From the NCBI GenBank assembly GCA_018398765.1, contig JAHBMJ010004256.1, positions 19,599 to 81,951 of the forward strand: a stretch of 62,353 nucleotides of DNA, in the 5' to 3' direction. The notes beneath the pieces are model-generated. The model was not told the DNA's origin. It made no database searches and saw only the letters and a list, made by a program, of their open reading frames with translations. The stretch comes from Chromera velia. Taxonomy: Eukaryota > Sar > Chromeraceae. The first letter of the stretch is position 1, and each line of letters opens with the position of its first letter. The translations under genes and the position numbers were made by a program. Below are positions 47,201 through 59,581 of this stretch, piece after piece.

Positions 47201-48497
47201 CCATGCAAGTTGACGGCAACTCAGAAACATTCACTAGAAGGAAGAGAGAGGGCGAACAGAACCCTGCACAGACTGCTTCCTCCACCGGCCCTCTGTCGAC
47301 TCGCCCCCCCCCGTCCAACTCCAACCGTCTCCCTCCTGAACCTTTACAGATTCCCCCAACGGCAGCACCGACGGGCGCTCCTCCGAAAAGGGTCATTCTC
47401 CGTCCTCGATCAGCTGTGGAGGCTCAGGCAGGCCGCAGAACTGTCAGTAACGCCGGTGACAGAATGCATGTAGGGCCTCGTTCCTTGTTTTTCCCCCCTC
47501 TTTTCGTTTTTTTTTTTCTTTCTTTCCTCCTCACTCCTTTCTGACTTCCCCGCAGGCTGCATCAAAGAATGCCCCCTTCTGTTCTTTCACATTCACTTGA
47601 TTGCCTAATTTCTCGCTCACTCACTCACTCACTCACTCACTCACTCACTCACGTATCCTCACTCATTTACTCATGCTCTCACAAGCACATCGTCGACATG
47701 CAAGGTGGCGAAAACCAGTTTCCACACAGAAGATGCTCCATCTTCTCCTTTTGACATAAACGAGCCCTCAGGACCGGCCTTCTTTCTTTGTTAACAATTG
47801 ATTGAACAGATGAATAAATGAACGAATGGATGTACGGATGGATGGATGGATGCAGGATTCGAAAGTTCCGAGACGCGAGAAGCGTCCTGAAGAGCACCCT
47901 CCTCAGAACAACACCGGAGCTGCTCAGGCTACTGGCAGTTTCTCCCACAACAGTCTGACACCACCCATGCAGATAGAACCGCATCCGTCCCACCTCCTCC
48001 CTAACCCCCCCACGCTACCACTTCTCCGAAACCCATTTCGTGACAACGCCCCTCCCGAGGGAGGGGGTGTTCCCCTCCCGACGCCACCAGAAGGAGGATT
48101 CTTTGCAGAACAAACGCAGCGACCGCCCCGCATGCAGTCATCTCTCCTGCCACCCCCCGGAATGCAGCCGCCTCCCCCCCATCTCCCTCCTCCGCCAATG
48201 GAGCCACCACCAGGAATGCAAGCACCTTCCTCGACAACAGATTTCTCTGCCTCTGCTTACGCGGATGACCACCTGCATGGTCACCCTGCATATGATTCCC
48301 CTGGAGGCATGATGGGGGATGAAACAGGCCAAGACGAATACGTTTACAACAGGCAGCCGAACGTCAGAGAGGACAGTTCAACCTCGCTTTACGTTCGCCT
48401 CTCTTCGTGTTCGCAGGGGGGCTCTCAGGCCGCTTCCTCTGGAGACGAGTGGCAGGCTGAGACGACATCAGTTGCACCTCGCAGCTGGTACTCCTGA
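44265..48497 (+). CDS. Large CCHC zinc-knuckle, low-complexity protein
   Basis: Three exons are proposed: 44265-46796, 47110-47442 and 47856-48497, all phase 0, with GTCAGT donors after 46796 and 47442, giving about 1168 residues. The N-terminus has two VKEEP motifs (residues ~13-26) of the sumoylation type psi-K-x-E. A zinc knuckle CGSCGQAGHLVPFC lies near residue 350, preceded by a CPRCGD pair. The rest is Ala-, Ser-, Lys- and Pro-rich, ending in a Pro/Met-rich (PPGMQPPPP) tail. A nuclear RNA- or DNA-binding role is plausible but inferred from composition. The second intron and the very 3' end are less certain, since another AG near 48416 could be an acceptor. No named family is recognised. 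Confidence 0.6.
47617..47652. repeat. (CACT)n microsatellite in intron 2
   Basis: Nine tandem ACTC/CACT units within the intron between 47442 and 47856. Confidence 0.85.
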
Positions 48498-49651
48498 TAA
48501 CATTCTGTCACTGTTCTCCGATGAGTGGAAATGTGTGAAAACAAGCAGGTCTATTGGGAGGTCAAGCCAGGTGTTCAGTCAGATGGTTGACTCTGCAAAG
48601 TTCTGGCCAGTTCATCAAGTTTAGCTTCTAAATCAGCTTGATGCTCAAAATGCTGATTTAAGTGAGAATTCAGAGTACTTTTTACCTATTGGCAGCTTGC
48701 TAAAGCCCTGATTGTAATTATTTGTACACCTTTAGTAGGATGGCTATACATGAGCACGTAATATTTCAAAGATGCAACAAACCAACTTGAGTTGTCGCTA
48801 GTTGTCGCAGTGTGTTTGGAATTCAATTTGTTTTTAAAATTTGAATAAGATGCCCTAAAAAACTACAATAATGATTTATAGAATTATAATTTCAAAAGTT
48901 TATGAAAATAAATTATTAAACATGCAACTGAAAAGTTTTTATATAATTTGTGAACCTTGTATGGTTCTTAACAATTAACGACGTCCATGTAGTGAGCAGG
49001 TTTTTTCCAAGGTTTTTCTATAGTATTATGTATTACTAGAATAACTTGAACGTATATACTAAGGTATACATAGCATCATTGAATGTTCCTAGGAATGTTC
49101 TGGGTTTGTCTTTCTAAAAAGTTTCTATACGTATAACACTTATAAACTTAATACAATTGAAATTGAACTTAATTATATATTGGAATCTATATGTTGCCAT
49201 ATGATAATGTCTAGGATAAATTCCTGGATAATGTTGAAATTTGAAAAAAAAATATTATTTTAGATATTATTAAAACTTAAAAGTAAAAACTGACACCACT
49301 GGCATCTAGAGACAGTGAAACACCATGAATATAATTTCTATAATTTTATCATCGTAATAATCTAACCCTAGATCTAACTTAAAATGTAATTGACTCGATT
49401 TATAACAAACTGCTAGCTGCCACTGTATATGCCGTTGATAATGTAGTTGATAATGTATACAATTTCTACTGCAATTTCTAAATTAAATTTGTAGTTTCTG
49501 AAGTTCCGATGACTTAATTAATTGGCAAGGTTGCGACTGTACACGGTCTATCTTTGAGTACCCAGTTACCGTTCCGATTACTACCACAGTCTACCAGTCT
49601 AGAACACCGGTCCCCCGGGGCCCGCGCCCGGTCCACGGACACTTACTCAGA
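48498..49651. other. AT-rich intergenic region
   Basis: No gene is seen. A GC-rich patch (ccccggggcccgcgcccgg) sits at about 49613-49632, just left of the 3' end of the next minus-strand gene. Confidence 0.55.
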
Positions 49652-51161
49652 TTAACTCGTTCTCTGCATTTTAGATGGTCGAGTGGACACGTTGCTGATC
49701 ATTGCATCATCTCCTCTGCTTCCACTGGCAGGCTGCGACCCAAGTTGAACTTTCTCTGAAGCACGCTCTTCTGCCGAAGTGGCCCTGACGATTCCTTCAC
49801 CGTCTCCACCATCCGGCCTGTCGTGCCCTTTTCCTGCGCTTTTCTGTTTGGGTTTGTCCTGCTGTCCGTGCTGTTTGCCGTCATCTTCAGGGAGTCTTCT
49901 CACCTGCAAACGTCTTCTCGCACGCTTGCGTTCTCTTTCTTTTGCATACGGATCAATTCTCGTCCCACCTCCGCAGCTTCTTCTTTCCCACCGACCCTGT
50001 GAACGGATGAATCATTCTCTCAAGCACGCCCACCCTCTTACTCCGAAACACCAACCAACACAAGACCCCCCCCTGCCCCCCCTCTTTGATTTACTCTTGA
50101 GAGCAGCAGAACAATTCTTGCATGGATAATCAACACACCAGGTGACTGTAGGAGGCAAACACAAATTCAACAATTCAATGAAAGAAAGACAGAGAGACAG
50201 GCATTCAGGAAGACAGGCAGACAGAGTCTGAGAGCCAGATCTACAGACACACAGCAAGCAGGCAAGCAGGCATAGAAAACCTTCTGTGTAAAGCTACTCT
50301 GAACATCTGCGACGACCAACGCTTTACACGTGCATGCACAGAGAGACAGATGCAGACGCACAGACTGACAGAGAATCGGAGAAAGTCAGGCAGGCAGGCA
50401 GGCAGGCAGACAGATAGAGACTGACCTGCATCTTTGGCAGAGGAACCACGAGGGTTCTGTCAAGGATCGAGAGCCCAATCCAAGAATTCTGCTTCTCTCT
50501 CCACACACGCACGCACATACATGCACGTGAAGCCAAAGGGNGGGGGGGGGGGGGGGCGAAGAAAGTGAGGCAGCTAGAAGGGAGATGCAGTAAGACAGAC
50601 AGACACACATTTTTTTTTTTCTTTCTTCTTTTTCCTTTTAGGTAGTCAAACGGACAGGAAGGAGCCAAGGGCGAGAGACGGACTGAGTAAATGAATCAAT
50701 GAGTTTGCCAATAAAAGAAGGAACAGATGAATGAAAGAAAGCACCCAACAACGAAAAGATTTTCCATCTGCGAATCTGTCTGTCTGTCTGTCTGTCTGTC
50801 GCTCGGTCGAAGCCCGCAAGACCGAACAAAACAAGAAAAAAAGCCGCTTTGTCTCCCACGCTCCTTTGCTTGGTCATTCACATACCCATGCACTCCCTCC
50901 CTCACTCACTCACTGACTCACCTCGCTGCTGTCCTTGATTGTTTGTGAGAGAATCACCTTCCCTGGCTCTGTCAAGCTGACGGGATGCACAGAGAGTTCG
51001 ACAAGAGATGCCAAAAAGGGAATCGTCAAGTCCTGCGCGTGCGCACACACACACACACACACACAAAACATGGACACACACACACGGACCGTGAGAGGGA
51101 GAGAGAGACAGATACACACACACGGGGACACACACAAACGCACACACACACACATGCACAA

Positions 51162-51200
<39 letters not shown>

Positions 51201-51321
51201 CACGCACGCACGCACGCACCCACGCACACACAGAGCACGCAAGCACGCGCGCACACACACACACACACATACACAGAGAGAGAGAGAGGGAGAGAGAGAG
51301 AGCGCATGCGCGCGCACACAG

Positions 51322-51364
<43 letters not shown>

Positions 51365-52671
51365 GGACGGACAGGGAGAGGGAGAGAAAAAGGGGGGGCT
51401 GGGATGTCGGCAGACAGCAGTACGACAAGAACTCTGTCTTCTAGACAGACAAAACGCGAGGAGGAACTTCAAGACAGACAGATAGGCACACACAGCAGCA
51501 CCTACTGAGAGACGATTTGCGCTGCGTTTCAGGCGTCCATGAGGGAGAGTCTATCGTCTGTGAGGATGCAAACAACAATTTCTTCCTCAAGTACTTACGT
51601 ACGCAACCTGACTGTGCCCCATGTATGCACCAACGCGAGCAATTTTGACGAAATCCTTTCTCCTCTTAGACCTTTTTTCTTCACAGTCGTTCCTGCCTGC
51701 CTGTTGTTGATCTACACTCAAACGTGTGGCACAGTGCACCGATCGCCTGAATTGTTTCGGTCTACTTTGCTCTCTCTTCAAGACTTACGCACGCATCACA
51801 CATGTACGCACGCTGGCTCACCCAACCGTCTGGATATGTGACCACTCCAGCTGAAGATTTAATTATTTGGTGTGCCAACCCAGCACACAAACTTAAACAT
51901 TCACTCACCCGTCCCACAATCACATCCGCGTCTCCTTCCACAGGCTTCCTGCCGTCTCCGCTTTCCCCTTTTCCCTTCTGTCCTTTCTTCCTCTCTCCCT
52001 TCCCTCCATCCACCCCATGACCGTTGTAACACACAGCAAAAGAGAAGAGAGGGTCAGTCTTTCCTCCAGTCTCTCCTACCGGCTTCTTCCCTGTTTGCGA
52101 CTCCGCCCTCTCCCCGTCTCCTTCCGACCCCTCTGCCGAAGAACCATCGATAGAACCCGAAAGCACAAACCCGCGGCGTTCCAACAAAGACCGTGCAGAC
52201 GTGCGAAGGATGCCCCTTTTCGGCTCACAGCACGACTCAACAGGCGCAACTCGCTGTGCATATCTGAAGCGTCTCAACCCTCCACACAACTTCCCTTCCC
52301 CTCCTCCCTCTACCGTCTCTCCCGTCTCCTCTTTGTCTCTGAGAAGGAACGCCAAGAGCGCCACAGGGTCCAACCAAGGCTGCGTGCACCGAATGCACAC
52401 CAGAAGCTGGCCCATGGCAGTGCGCACTGCGGAAAAAAGAGACGCCCTCAGCAGATCCGAAGAAGAGGAAGACGAAGAAGAACAAGAGGCGCCGCTCTCG
52501 TCTGCCCCCGTTGTCCCCTCCTTTCCCTGCTGTCCCTCCTCTGCCGTTCCACTGGAACTTCCCAATCCCCCCCCAACCAGAGACGCCACCATCTGTCTGC
52601 ACTCCTCGGGGTACAGAGCTTCAGCAGCCTCTGTCAGCGCTTCCGTGATCTCCTTGGTTGCCGAAATCGCC
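49652..52671 (-). CDS. Unidentified multi-exon gene (5' end missing)
   Basis: Exons that chain in phase are 51909-52671, 50922-51032, 50426-50488, 50095-50145 and 49652-49996, about 443 residues. The first listed exon opens with one base of a split codon after a 'gtgcag' acceptor, so at least one upstream exon is missing. It encodes a helical start ([18 protein letters not shown]), Ser- and Gly-rich linkers and ISO-hydrophobic stretches ([22 protein letters not shown]). Later exons give [38 protein letters not shown] and [15 protein letters not shown], all beta/alpha-like. The last exon is very basic ([15 protein letters not shown]) with a disordered tail. An optional 26-base exon at about 50287-50312 was left out because it breaks phase. 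I do not recognise the family. Confidence 0.5.
50538..50556. other. Poly-G run with unresolved base
   Basis: A G-run interrupted by N at 50541, inside an intron of the unidentified gene. A twin case lies at 28894-28914. Confidence 0.8.
51040..51362. repeat. (CA)n / (GA)n microsatellite
   Basis: Long interrupted CA arrays with GA and CGCA interludes lie within the intron between 51032 and 51909. Cys/Val or His/Thr frames over it are artefacts. Confidence 0.9.
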
Positions 52672-54321
52672 CTGCACGCAACGAAATGCAACGTTGAGTG
52701 AGTGATGAGAGTCTGTAAAGTTCGATGTTTGTGGACTCATGCAACTCCCCTGTTCGCATCATTTCACAGCAACTCTTTCCACGTTGACACGCAAGCACAC
52801 TGAGGAGGAAAAGGATGAGCACGAGAATGAACGAAGAGGGAGAAACGAAACAGACTCTAATTCGCGACACTCAGTGTGGAGGAACGGAAGAGCGTATGCA
52901 GTTTACAGAGATGTTCAGAAGCAGAAGGAAACAACCAGCCATCCTTGGAGCATCGAAAGGACCTCACACTGATGGATGTGACGCCACGTAGACGGGCGCA
53001 CCTATGCATTTTGACGGAGACGATGAAGCCACGAAATTCGGAGAACGAAGTGTTGTGCTCTGCAGCGGCACAACAAACGAATATTCAAACAATTACTTTT
53101 CTCTCCTTCCTCCTATCCAACCATCCATTCACATGATGGCCTACACATCCGCCAGCTAATTCATCCACCACCATACGGCTGTTGATCCAACCATCAATAT
53201 TTCAAAGACCGCAAAACGGTTCCCAACAACATGCCGCAAAGAAAGGAAGGTGGACGTGCAAAGACTAAAGGAAGGCATACGAAACCCAAAGTTTTAATCA
53301 CGGAGTGAAGCTTTTGAACAGGGAACACAGACTCTGTGTACGTCCAGCAAGAGAGAATGGGGACCGATTCGAAAGTCTGGGCTGACCAAGTCGGTTGATT
53401 TTGTACTGTGTCGCTGCGTTGATTCTTTGATCGACACTGAGGGTTTTGCTGGCCATTTTTCCTCCTTCCTTCTACTGTCCCTTTCCCTCCTTCACAAATT
53501 CTACCCACGTGTGCACAGTTCTTTGTCTTTCTCTTTCTCTTTCTTCAACTTGACTGCATGCTCTCTTTTTCAATTGAAGAGAAAGACTTCAATACTGTCA
53601 GCACAGTCCTGCATTTTGTGCTCAATCCTCCCATACCAAAGGAGTTCCGAGATAAAAAGGGTGGGTTCTACTGGTAGTGGTGTGCGCCATCGCTTGAGGT
53701 GACACAACCATGTGGTGTGCCCGTCAAGCTAGAAACTTGACGTCGATATCTGTCGATCTTCTTGATTGAAGTCTCTATGAAGTCTCTAGGGCGTCGTCTC
53801 CCCGTCTCCAAGCATTTGTGGGCAGGTCCGCGGCGCGCGCGCGGATTTGCGGATCGATTTTTTTTTCGGTAGACAGAAAAAATTCGCGCGCGGCCGCACG
53901 TCTCCTCATGCAATCGGACCTGGAAAACTGCTTGTGGGACACAGCCCACCAGGCGGGGCATGAAATGTCCCGCAAGTCCGCGAATTCCATGAAGCTTTTC
54001 AGACAGCTCGCACTGATCTCGAGTCTCTCCAACAAAAAAAATACCAAAATTATCATCAAATCTTCTGACACCTTATTTTTGTTGGGGAATTCAGGCATTC
54101 AAGGAGTCTGCTGAGGACTTTGGAAGGACAGTGTAGCAGCACAGCAGCACAGTCACTGCATTGACAAGCCCACGGCTGAGCCAGAAATCCGTGTCCGCTG
54201 CGTTGAGTTTTGATTGGAAGGATTTTGGCCGGAGACGGCGGTGGAGTGATATCCAAGTCCGACCAGTCTTCGGATCTTTTTCTTCTTTTGATTCTCTGCC
54301 CTCAAAAGCAACTTAGAAGCA
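52672..54321. other. Intergenic region between divergent genes
   Basis: It should hold the missing 5' exon(s) of the minus-strand gene and the 5' region of the RING-TRAF gene. No exon could be assigned with confidence. A GC-rich inverted word (gcgcgcggatttgcgg...attcgcgcgcggcc) at about 53835-53895 could form a hairpin. Confidence 0.4.
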
Positions 54322-57300
54322 ATGCCTGCGCCCAGCAAGCCTAAGCGTCTTGGTCTGGACATTTCCCTCGCAGCTGCGGGGTTTAAGGAGCAGGCCCAGA
54401 ACGCCATCTGCTCGATGTGCCACGATTTCATTGAGGAAGCGGTGGAGACGGACTGCAATGCCAGACACGTCTTCTGCCGCTCCTGCGTTGAGAAGTGCCT
54501 CGACAGCTGCCAGCCCTGTCCCTCTTGCAGGGGCCGTCTCTCTAAGCTGTCTGATGCCCACCCCGCCCTCGTGTACGCATACGAGAACGTGAAGTGGAAG
54601 TGTCTGAACTACGAGACGGGCTGTGATTTCACAGGCACCAAGAGGGAGTTGGAGACCCACCTAGACCTCCATTGTCCTGAGGAAGAGACTGAGTGCCCCT
54701 TCCTCGGGTGCTCTGAGAAAATTCGCCGCATTGCGATGGACGACCACACGAGGGACTGTCGTTTCGGTCCCATCCTGTGCCCTTACTGCTCGACCCTGTG
54801 GCCCTTCATCGAAATGAAGGAACACCTCGCCACCTGCGACAAGCTCCCCGTGCAGTGCCGTCTGAACTGCGGGCAGAGAATTCCAAGGGGCGATCTGGCC
54901 GCTCACATGGAGCGTGACTGTCCCGAGGCCATGATCGAGTGCTTCGTTCCCGACTGTAAGGAGAAGATCCTCAGGAAGGACGTGGAGAGGCACGAGGAAG
55001 AGTTCATGAAGAAGCACGTGCAGCTCCTGGCAAAGCAGATGGCAGCTCTGAAAACCTGCGGGCAGAATGGTCTGTCTGATCTTGCCTCCAATATCTTTTT
55101 CTTCCCCATCGCGGGCTTTCTCTGTCCTCTTTCCCACTCCACTCTTGACGTCAATTGTGTTTACGGCAATCTCAAACGCGGCCAGTGGTTCGAACATTTT
55201 TTTGGGGGTACGCGTGCCGCTCTGTTTCCTGACCTCTCCTTGTCTCCCCGCCCTCTCTCTTGCAGACCCCCCGAAGGTCCCCAACCAGATTGCCATCCCT
55301 CCAGGCCTTTACACCATCAAGACCGTGCACGGCACATGCCTCCGTGCCCATCCCGGACTCGAGGGTGCGAAGGTGGACATGCAGACCGCAAACCATGCTA
55401 ACGACTGGGAGGTCTTCCAGATGATCGACCTAGGCAACGGCCGCGTCGCTCTGCGGTCCTTCCACGGCACCTACATGCGGGCCCACCCAGGCGGTGAGGG
55501 GGCGAAAATGGACCTGCAGACCGGCTGCGGCCCCTGGGAGGAGTTCACTCTCGTGCGAGCAGACGGCAACCGCTTCGGCATCCGTTCTGCTCACGGCACG
55601 TACCTCCGTGCCCACAAGGGCGGTGTGGGTGCGACCCTGGACCTGCAGGTGAACAAGAACGAGTGGAACGCGATGCCCTGGGAGCAGTTCGAGTTCGTGG
55701 AGGAGAAGTTTGAGGGGATCGAGAAGGACAAGCACGAGATGAAGCGGAAAGAGAACTACACGCGTCTGATCATCAAGCAGGAAGCCGCACTCAAGAAGGA
55801 GAAAGAGCAGAAAGGCATGTCACTAATAATTTCTTTCAGAGACTTTCTTCTCCCCCCCCTCTCTTTCCGAATGTGCTTGTCTTCCGAAAGTCCTTGTCTC
55901 TCCTCTTTTTACTTGATTAGCTACTCTCCTCTACCCCTTCCATACCTTGCCATTCCTCCTTCCACTTCCATTCTCATTCACTGAATCCTCTCCCATGTGA
56001 TTTCTTCTTGAACGCGAAAAACCTTTAATTTGCTGGAGAAAGTCACATTGCCCTTCTGTTGATTGAATGAAAATTCCTGTTTGTTGCCCTGTAAGACTCT
56101 GACCCTTCACTTGAGTAAAAGAAACCATTTATCCAACTCTCCCTGCACCCCCCTCTGTTGACTCTTTCCAGAAGCCCTGCTGAAGGTCCCAGACTACAAT
56201 GTGCCCGTCTTCCTGTCCCCTGGAGTCTACACCATCAAGACTGTGCACGGCACATGCCTCCGTGCTCACCCTGGGGGTGAGGGTGCGAAGGTCGACATGC
56301 AGACATCTGTGCGTGCGAGTGACTGGGAGGAGTGGCAGGTGGTGGACCTAGGCAACGGCCGCGTCGCCCTGCGGTCCTTCCACGGCACCTACATGCGCGC
56401 TCACCCAGGCGGTGAGGGAGCCGAGATCGACCTCCAGACGGGATGCAACCTCTGGGAGGAGTTCACCATCGTGCAAGCAGTGGACGGCCGCTTCGGCATC
56501 CGTTCTGCTCACGGCACGTACCTCCGTGCCCACAAGGGCGGTGTGGGTGCGACCCTGGACCTGCAGGTGAACAAGAACGACTGGAACGCGATGCCCTGGG
56601 AGCAGTTCGAGTTCGTTGAGAAGAAAGGTTCGTGTGAGTTTCTTTCCCTTTTTTTGTCTTCTGGTTCTTTCTGGTCGTTCTCTTTCTTGAAATAGGTTCC
56701 ATCCCCTTTCGGGACACTCTGGCTCCACCCCAATTTTCATTTCCTCACTTGCACTTGCACTTGCTTTCCCTCTTCCAGCTCATTACTTTCTCGATTGCAT
56801 TTCATTCCTTCGTCATTGCAACTTGCTTGTCTGGGCTTACTTCATCTCTGTTTTTGTGCGTGGGTGCTTTTCTCAGTAGGTTCATATCGCTCTCAAGTAA
56901 TCCAATTCATACTCGTCTCTCCTCTTCTCCCTCCTTCCCGCAGACACCCAGGAGGTCCCCCACTCCACTGGGGTGCCTCCCGGAATCTTTGTCATCAAGA
57001 CCGTACACGGCACATGCCTCCGTGCTCACCCTGGGGGTGAAGGTGCAAAGGTTGACGTGCAGACGGCAGTGAGGGCGAGTGACTGGGAGAAGTGGCAGGT
57101 GATCGACCTAGGCAACGGCCGCGTCGCTCTGCGGTCCTTCCACGGCACCTACATGCGCGCCCACCCAGGCGGTGAGGGGGCAAAGATGGACCTGCAGACC
57201 GGCTGCGGCCCCTGGGAGGAGTTCACTCTCGTGCGAGCAGACGGCAACCGCTTCGGCATCCGTTCTGCTCACGGCACGTACCTCCGTGCCCACAAGGGCG

Positions 57301-57386
57301 GTGTGGGTGCGACCCTGGACCTGCAGGTGAACAAGAACGAGTGGAACGCGATGCCCTGGGAGCAGTTCGAGTTCGTGGAGGTGTAA
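54322..57386 (+). CDS. RING + TRAF-type zinc fingers + three fascin-like beta-trefoils
   Basis: Four exons: 54322-55069, 55266-55814, 56172-56627 and 56944-57386, about 731 residues, all introns phase 1. Exon 1 encodes a C3HC4 RING (C30, C33, C45, H49, C52, C55, C66, C69) and then TRAF-type Cys/His fingers to about residue 235. RING-TRAF proteins usually act as ubiquitin ligases or signalling adaptors. Exons 2, 3 and 4 each encode one fascin/actin-crosslinking-like trefoil with the repeating 'SFHGTYMRAHPGGEGA' and 'SAHGTYLRAHKGG' blocks and ending WEQFEFVE. A charged helix (about residues 395-432) follows the first. Exons 2 and 4 are nearly identical over their last ~250 bases. The first exon ends in G|GTCTGT, while intron 2 appears to use a GC donor (AAAG|GCATGT). 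The ATG is the first in frame after stops. Confidence 0.88.
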
Positions 57387-58862
57387 GGTCACAGAGAGGA
57401 AGGGTCGGGGTCCTTGCTTTCTCGTCAAATGAAGAAGAGGCAAATCGAATGAAGGAAGGGGAGGAAAAGGGAGTCTTGGAGCTGTGTGGAGACGCTTTCC
57501 TCTTCTTTTCTTCTTTTTTCAGAAGCACCGAGATCTTCTTTTGATGACCCTCCGGGACCCTCTTTGTGTTTGTGTGTGAGTGATTTGTGGAAAGCGAGGG
57601 GTGGTTTCGCTCTTTCGCTGTGTTTTTTTTTTTCTTCGTTTCGAGGAGGAATGACTGCAAGGGTTTCGTGGAAGTGGCCCTCAACATGCATGCATTCAGA
57701 AATCAAATGTTCTTTCCTCCATCATGCAAACAGTGTTACTTGCTCTACTAACGCATTATTTGTGCATGCTCATGAAGGGGAAACAAAACCGGGCCGAAAA
57801 GGAGAAACGAAAACAAGGAATGGAGCATTTCAAAGGTTCGAGCTTAAAGTTTCCTGCATGCATGTGCGGTTGACTGCTCGTTCTGACCGATGTCCCTTTT
57901 TCGTTTGACGTTTTCAAATCCTCAAACCTACCTTCGTTGAACTGTGTCTCTTCTTTCTCCCGTGCTCATTGCGACCGACCTCCCTTTTGCCTCCCTTCTC
58001 TTCTCTTCTCTTGTGCATTGATTGAATCATGTGTCACCATGGCATTCCAAGAACTGTGCACCTTGCTGTGCACACTGCCAGACAGACGTCAGGCAGAGAA
58101 CAGAGCGTCTGGAATAATGTAGGAATGAGACGTGACAGCAGACAGACGACACATTAGCACGTGAAAAGTGGAAATTCTCTAGCTGTGGATCTGCAGCATT
58201 CGGGGACTTGAAATCGATCGAGGCACACGAGTTTCTTTCAAAAAAAGACCGTAAACAGAAAGAAAACAGCGGAAGAAAGTGTTGGGGAGGAGAAAAAGAA
58301 TGCTCACCCATAGAGATCTGTGTGTGGGTTGTCCTTGCGTTTTGAGACCCGGTTGCCTCACCACACATGAAAGAAGGAATGAAGTCTACAGTGAGTGAAT
58401 GCTTTCGATTGGTCGTGGCAGGAATTCCGGTAAATTCCGGTGCAGGCGTCTTCCCTTCTCCTTACTGGATGCGTGAAGGTGATGGAAAGGAAGTATTGAG
58501 ATTGAAGGGAAGGGATGATAGAACGTTTTTCTTTTGCCCTGAAGTCTCCCCTCATTTGTCATCCTCCGTCCTTTCGTACCTTGCCTAAAGGACTCGCTTT
58601 TAGCCTGTTCCTTGATTTATACCGTCAGACTGTTTCATCACGACTATTCATGGTGTCACTGAATGTCGGACCTGGTGTCCTTAATCGTTTAGACAGAGGG
58701 CGTGCAGAGGATCCCGGTAGGAGAGTGTATTTCTCTCGGAATCTCTCCTCTGACTGGGCAAGCAGACTCTCCGAATGGAGAAGATTTCTTTCGCGAAAAC
58801 CATGCAGACGCATGCAGGCGGCGTAACAAGTCGAAGCAGAGCAGATCTGTATGAGCATGAAA
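57387..58862. other. 3' flank and intergenic region
   Basis: T/C-rich 3' flank with a T-run near 57626. Short open frames on both strands lack motifs. Nothing assigned. Confidence 0.5.
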
Positions 58863-59259
58863 ATAGGAAGTAGTGACCATGTTTGATTTGATTTGATTTG
58901 ATTTGAGGTAGGGCTTAAGCTCAAATCAAATATCCAGTCAGGGAGGACCTAGTGTTTAAAGACCTATCAAATACGATCAAATATTTGATCAATATGACTT
59001 TAAACCTCAAATATGAAGGTCCTAAAAAAACTTTTGCAAGTACCGATCCGTCACGCATGCTGATTCAAATGAAAAAACCTAAATCTTGATGGTTTGCTCT
59101 CAAAAAAAAAACGTTTTGAGCTGCACTGAAATTGACGTTTCACCCCCTTTTACTTCATGCAGAGGTAAACCAATCAGCTGAACGTTTTCCCGAATAGCTG
59201 TGTTAACTTTTCTGGTGCTGGAACATCTTTACGGCCCCCTTTTTGAGCATCTGCAAACA

Positions 59260-59266
59260 TTCTGTC

Positions 59267-59297
<31 letters not shown>

Positions 59298-59340
59298 ATG
59301 CATGTATGTGTGTATGCATGTGTGTGTGTCTGTGTGTGTA

Positions 59341-59388
<48 letters not shown>
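59260..59388. repeat. GT microsatellite inside the transposon
   Basis: An interrupted (GT)n array directly precedes the 'ttgcag' acceptor-like sequence of the captured segment. Confidence 0.9.
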
Positions 59389-59392
59389 GCAG

Positions 59393-59581
59393 ACGCATAT
59401 GACTATCCGGTGGTTGGGGTTTCAGAACAATCTGACGTGCTTCCTCCCGTTGGCTCAACGGAACTGGGCTGATAAGTTGGTGAAGGTGCATGAGAAGCAG
59501 ATTGTCGCCTACGAGACGGATCCACGGGTGAGGTACCTCGCTTTTGACCAATTCGCCACCGGAGACATGCTGTATAACTAG
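59393..59581 (+). pseudogene. Exon-like segment captured by the transposon
   Basis: After a 'ttgcag' acceptor the frame gives about 62 residues of ordinary globular composition (MTIRWLGFQNN, VKVHEKQIVAYETDPRV) ending in a TAG. The base composition is more GC-rich than the AT-rich transposon ends. This suggests a host exon or transposase exon carried by the element. Family not recognised. Confidence 0.45.

Noticed and set aside
50902..51493. Long Cys/Val or Thr/His frames
   Set aside because: CA/GA microsatellite artefacts; only the short exon 50922-51032 has protein-like sequence.
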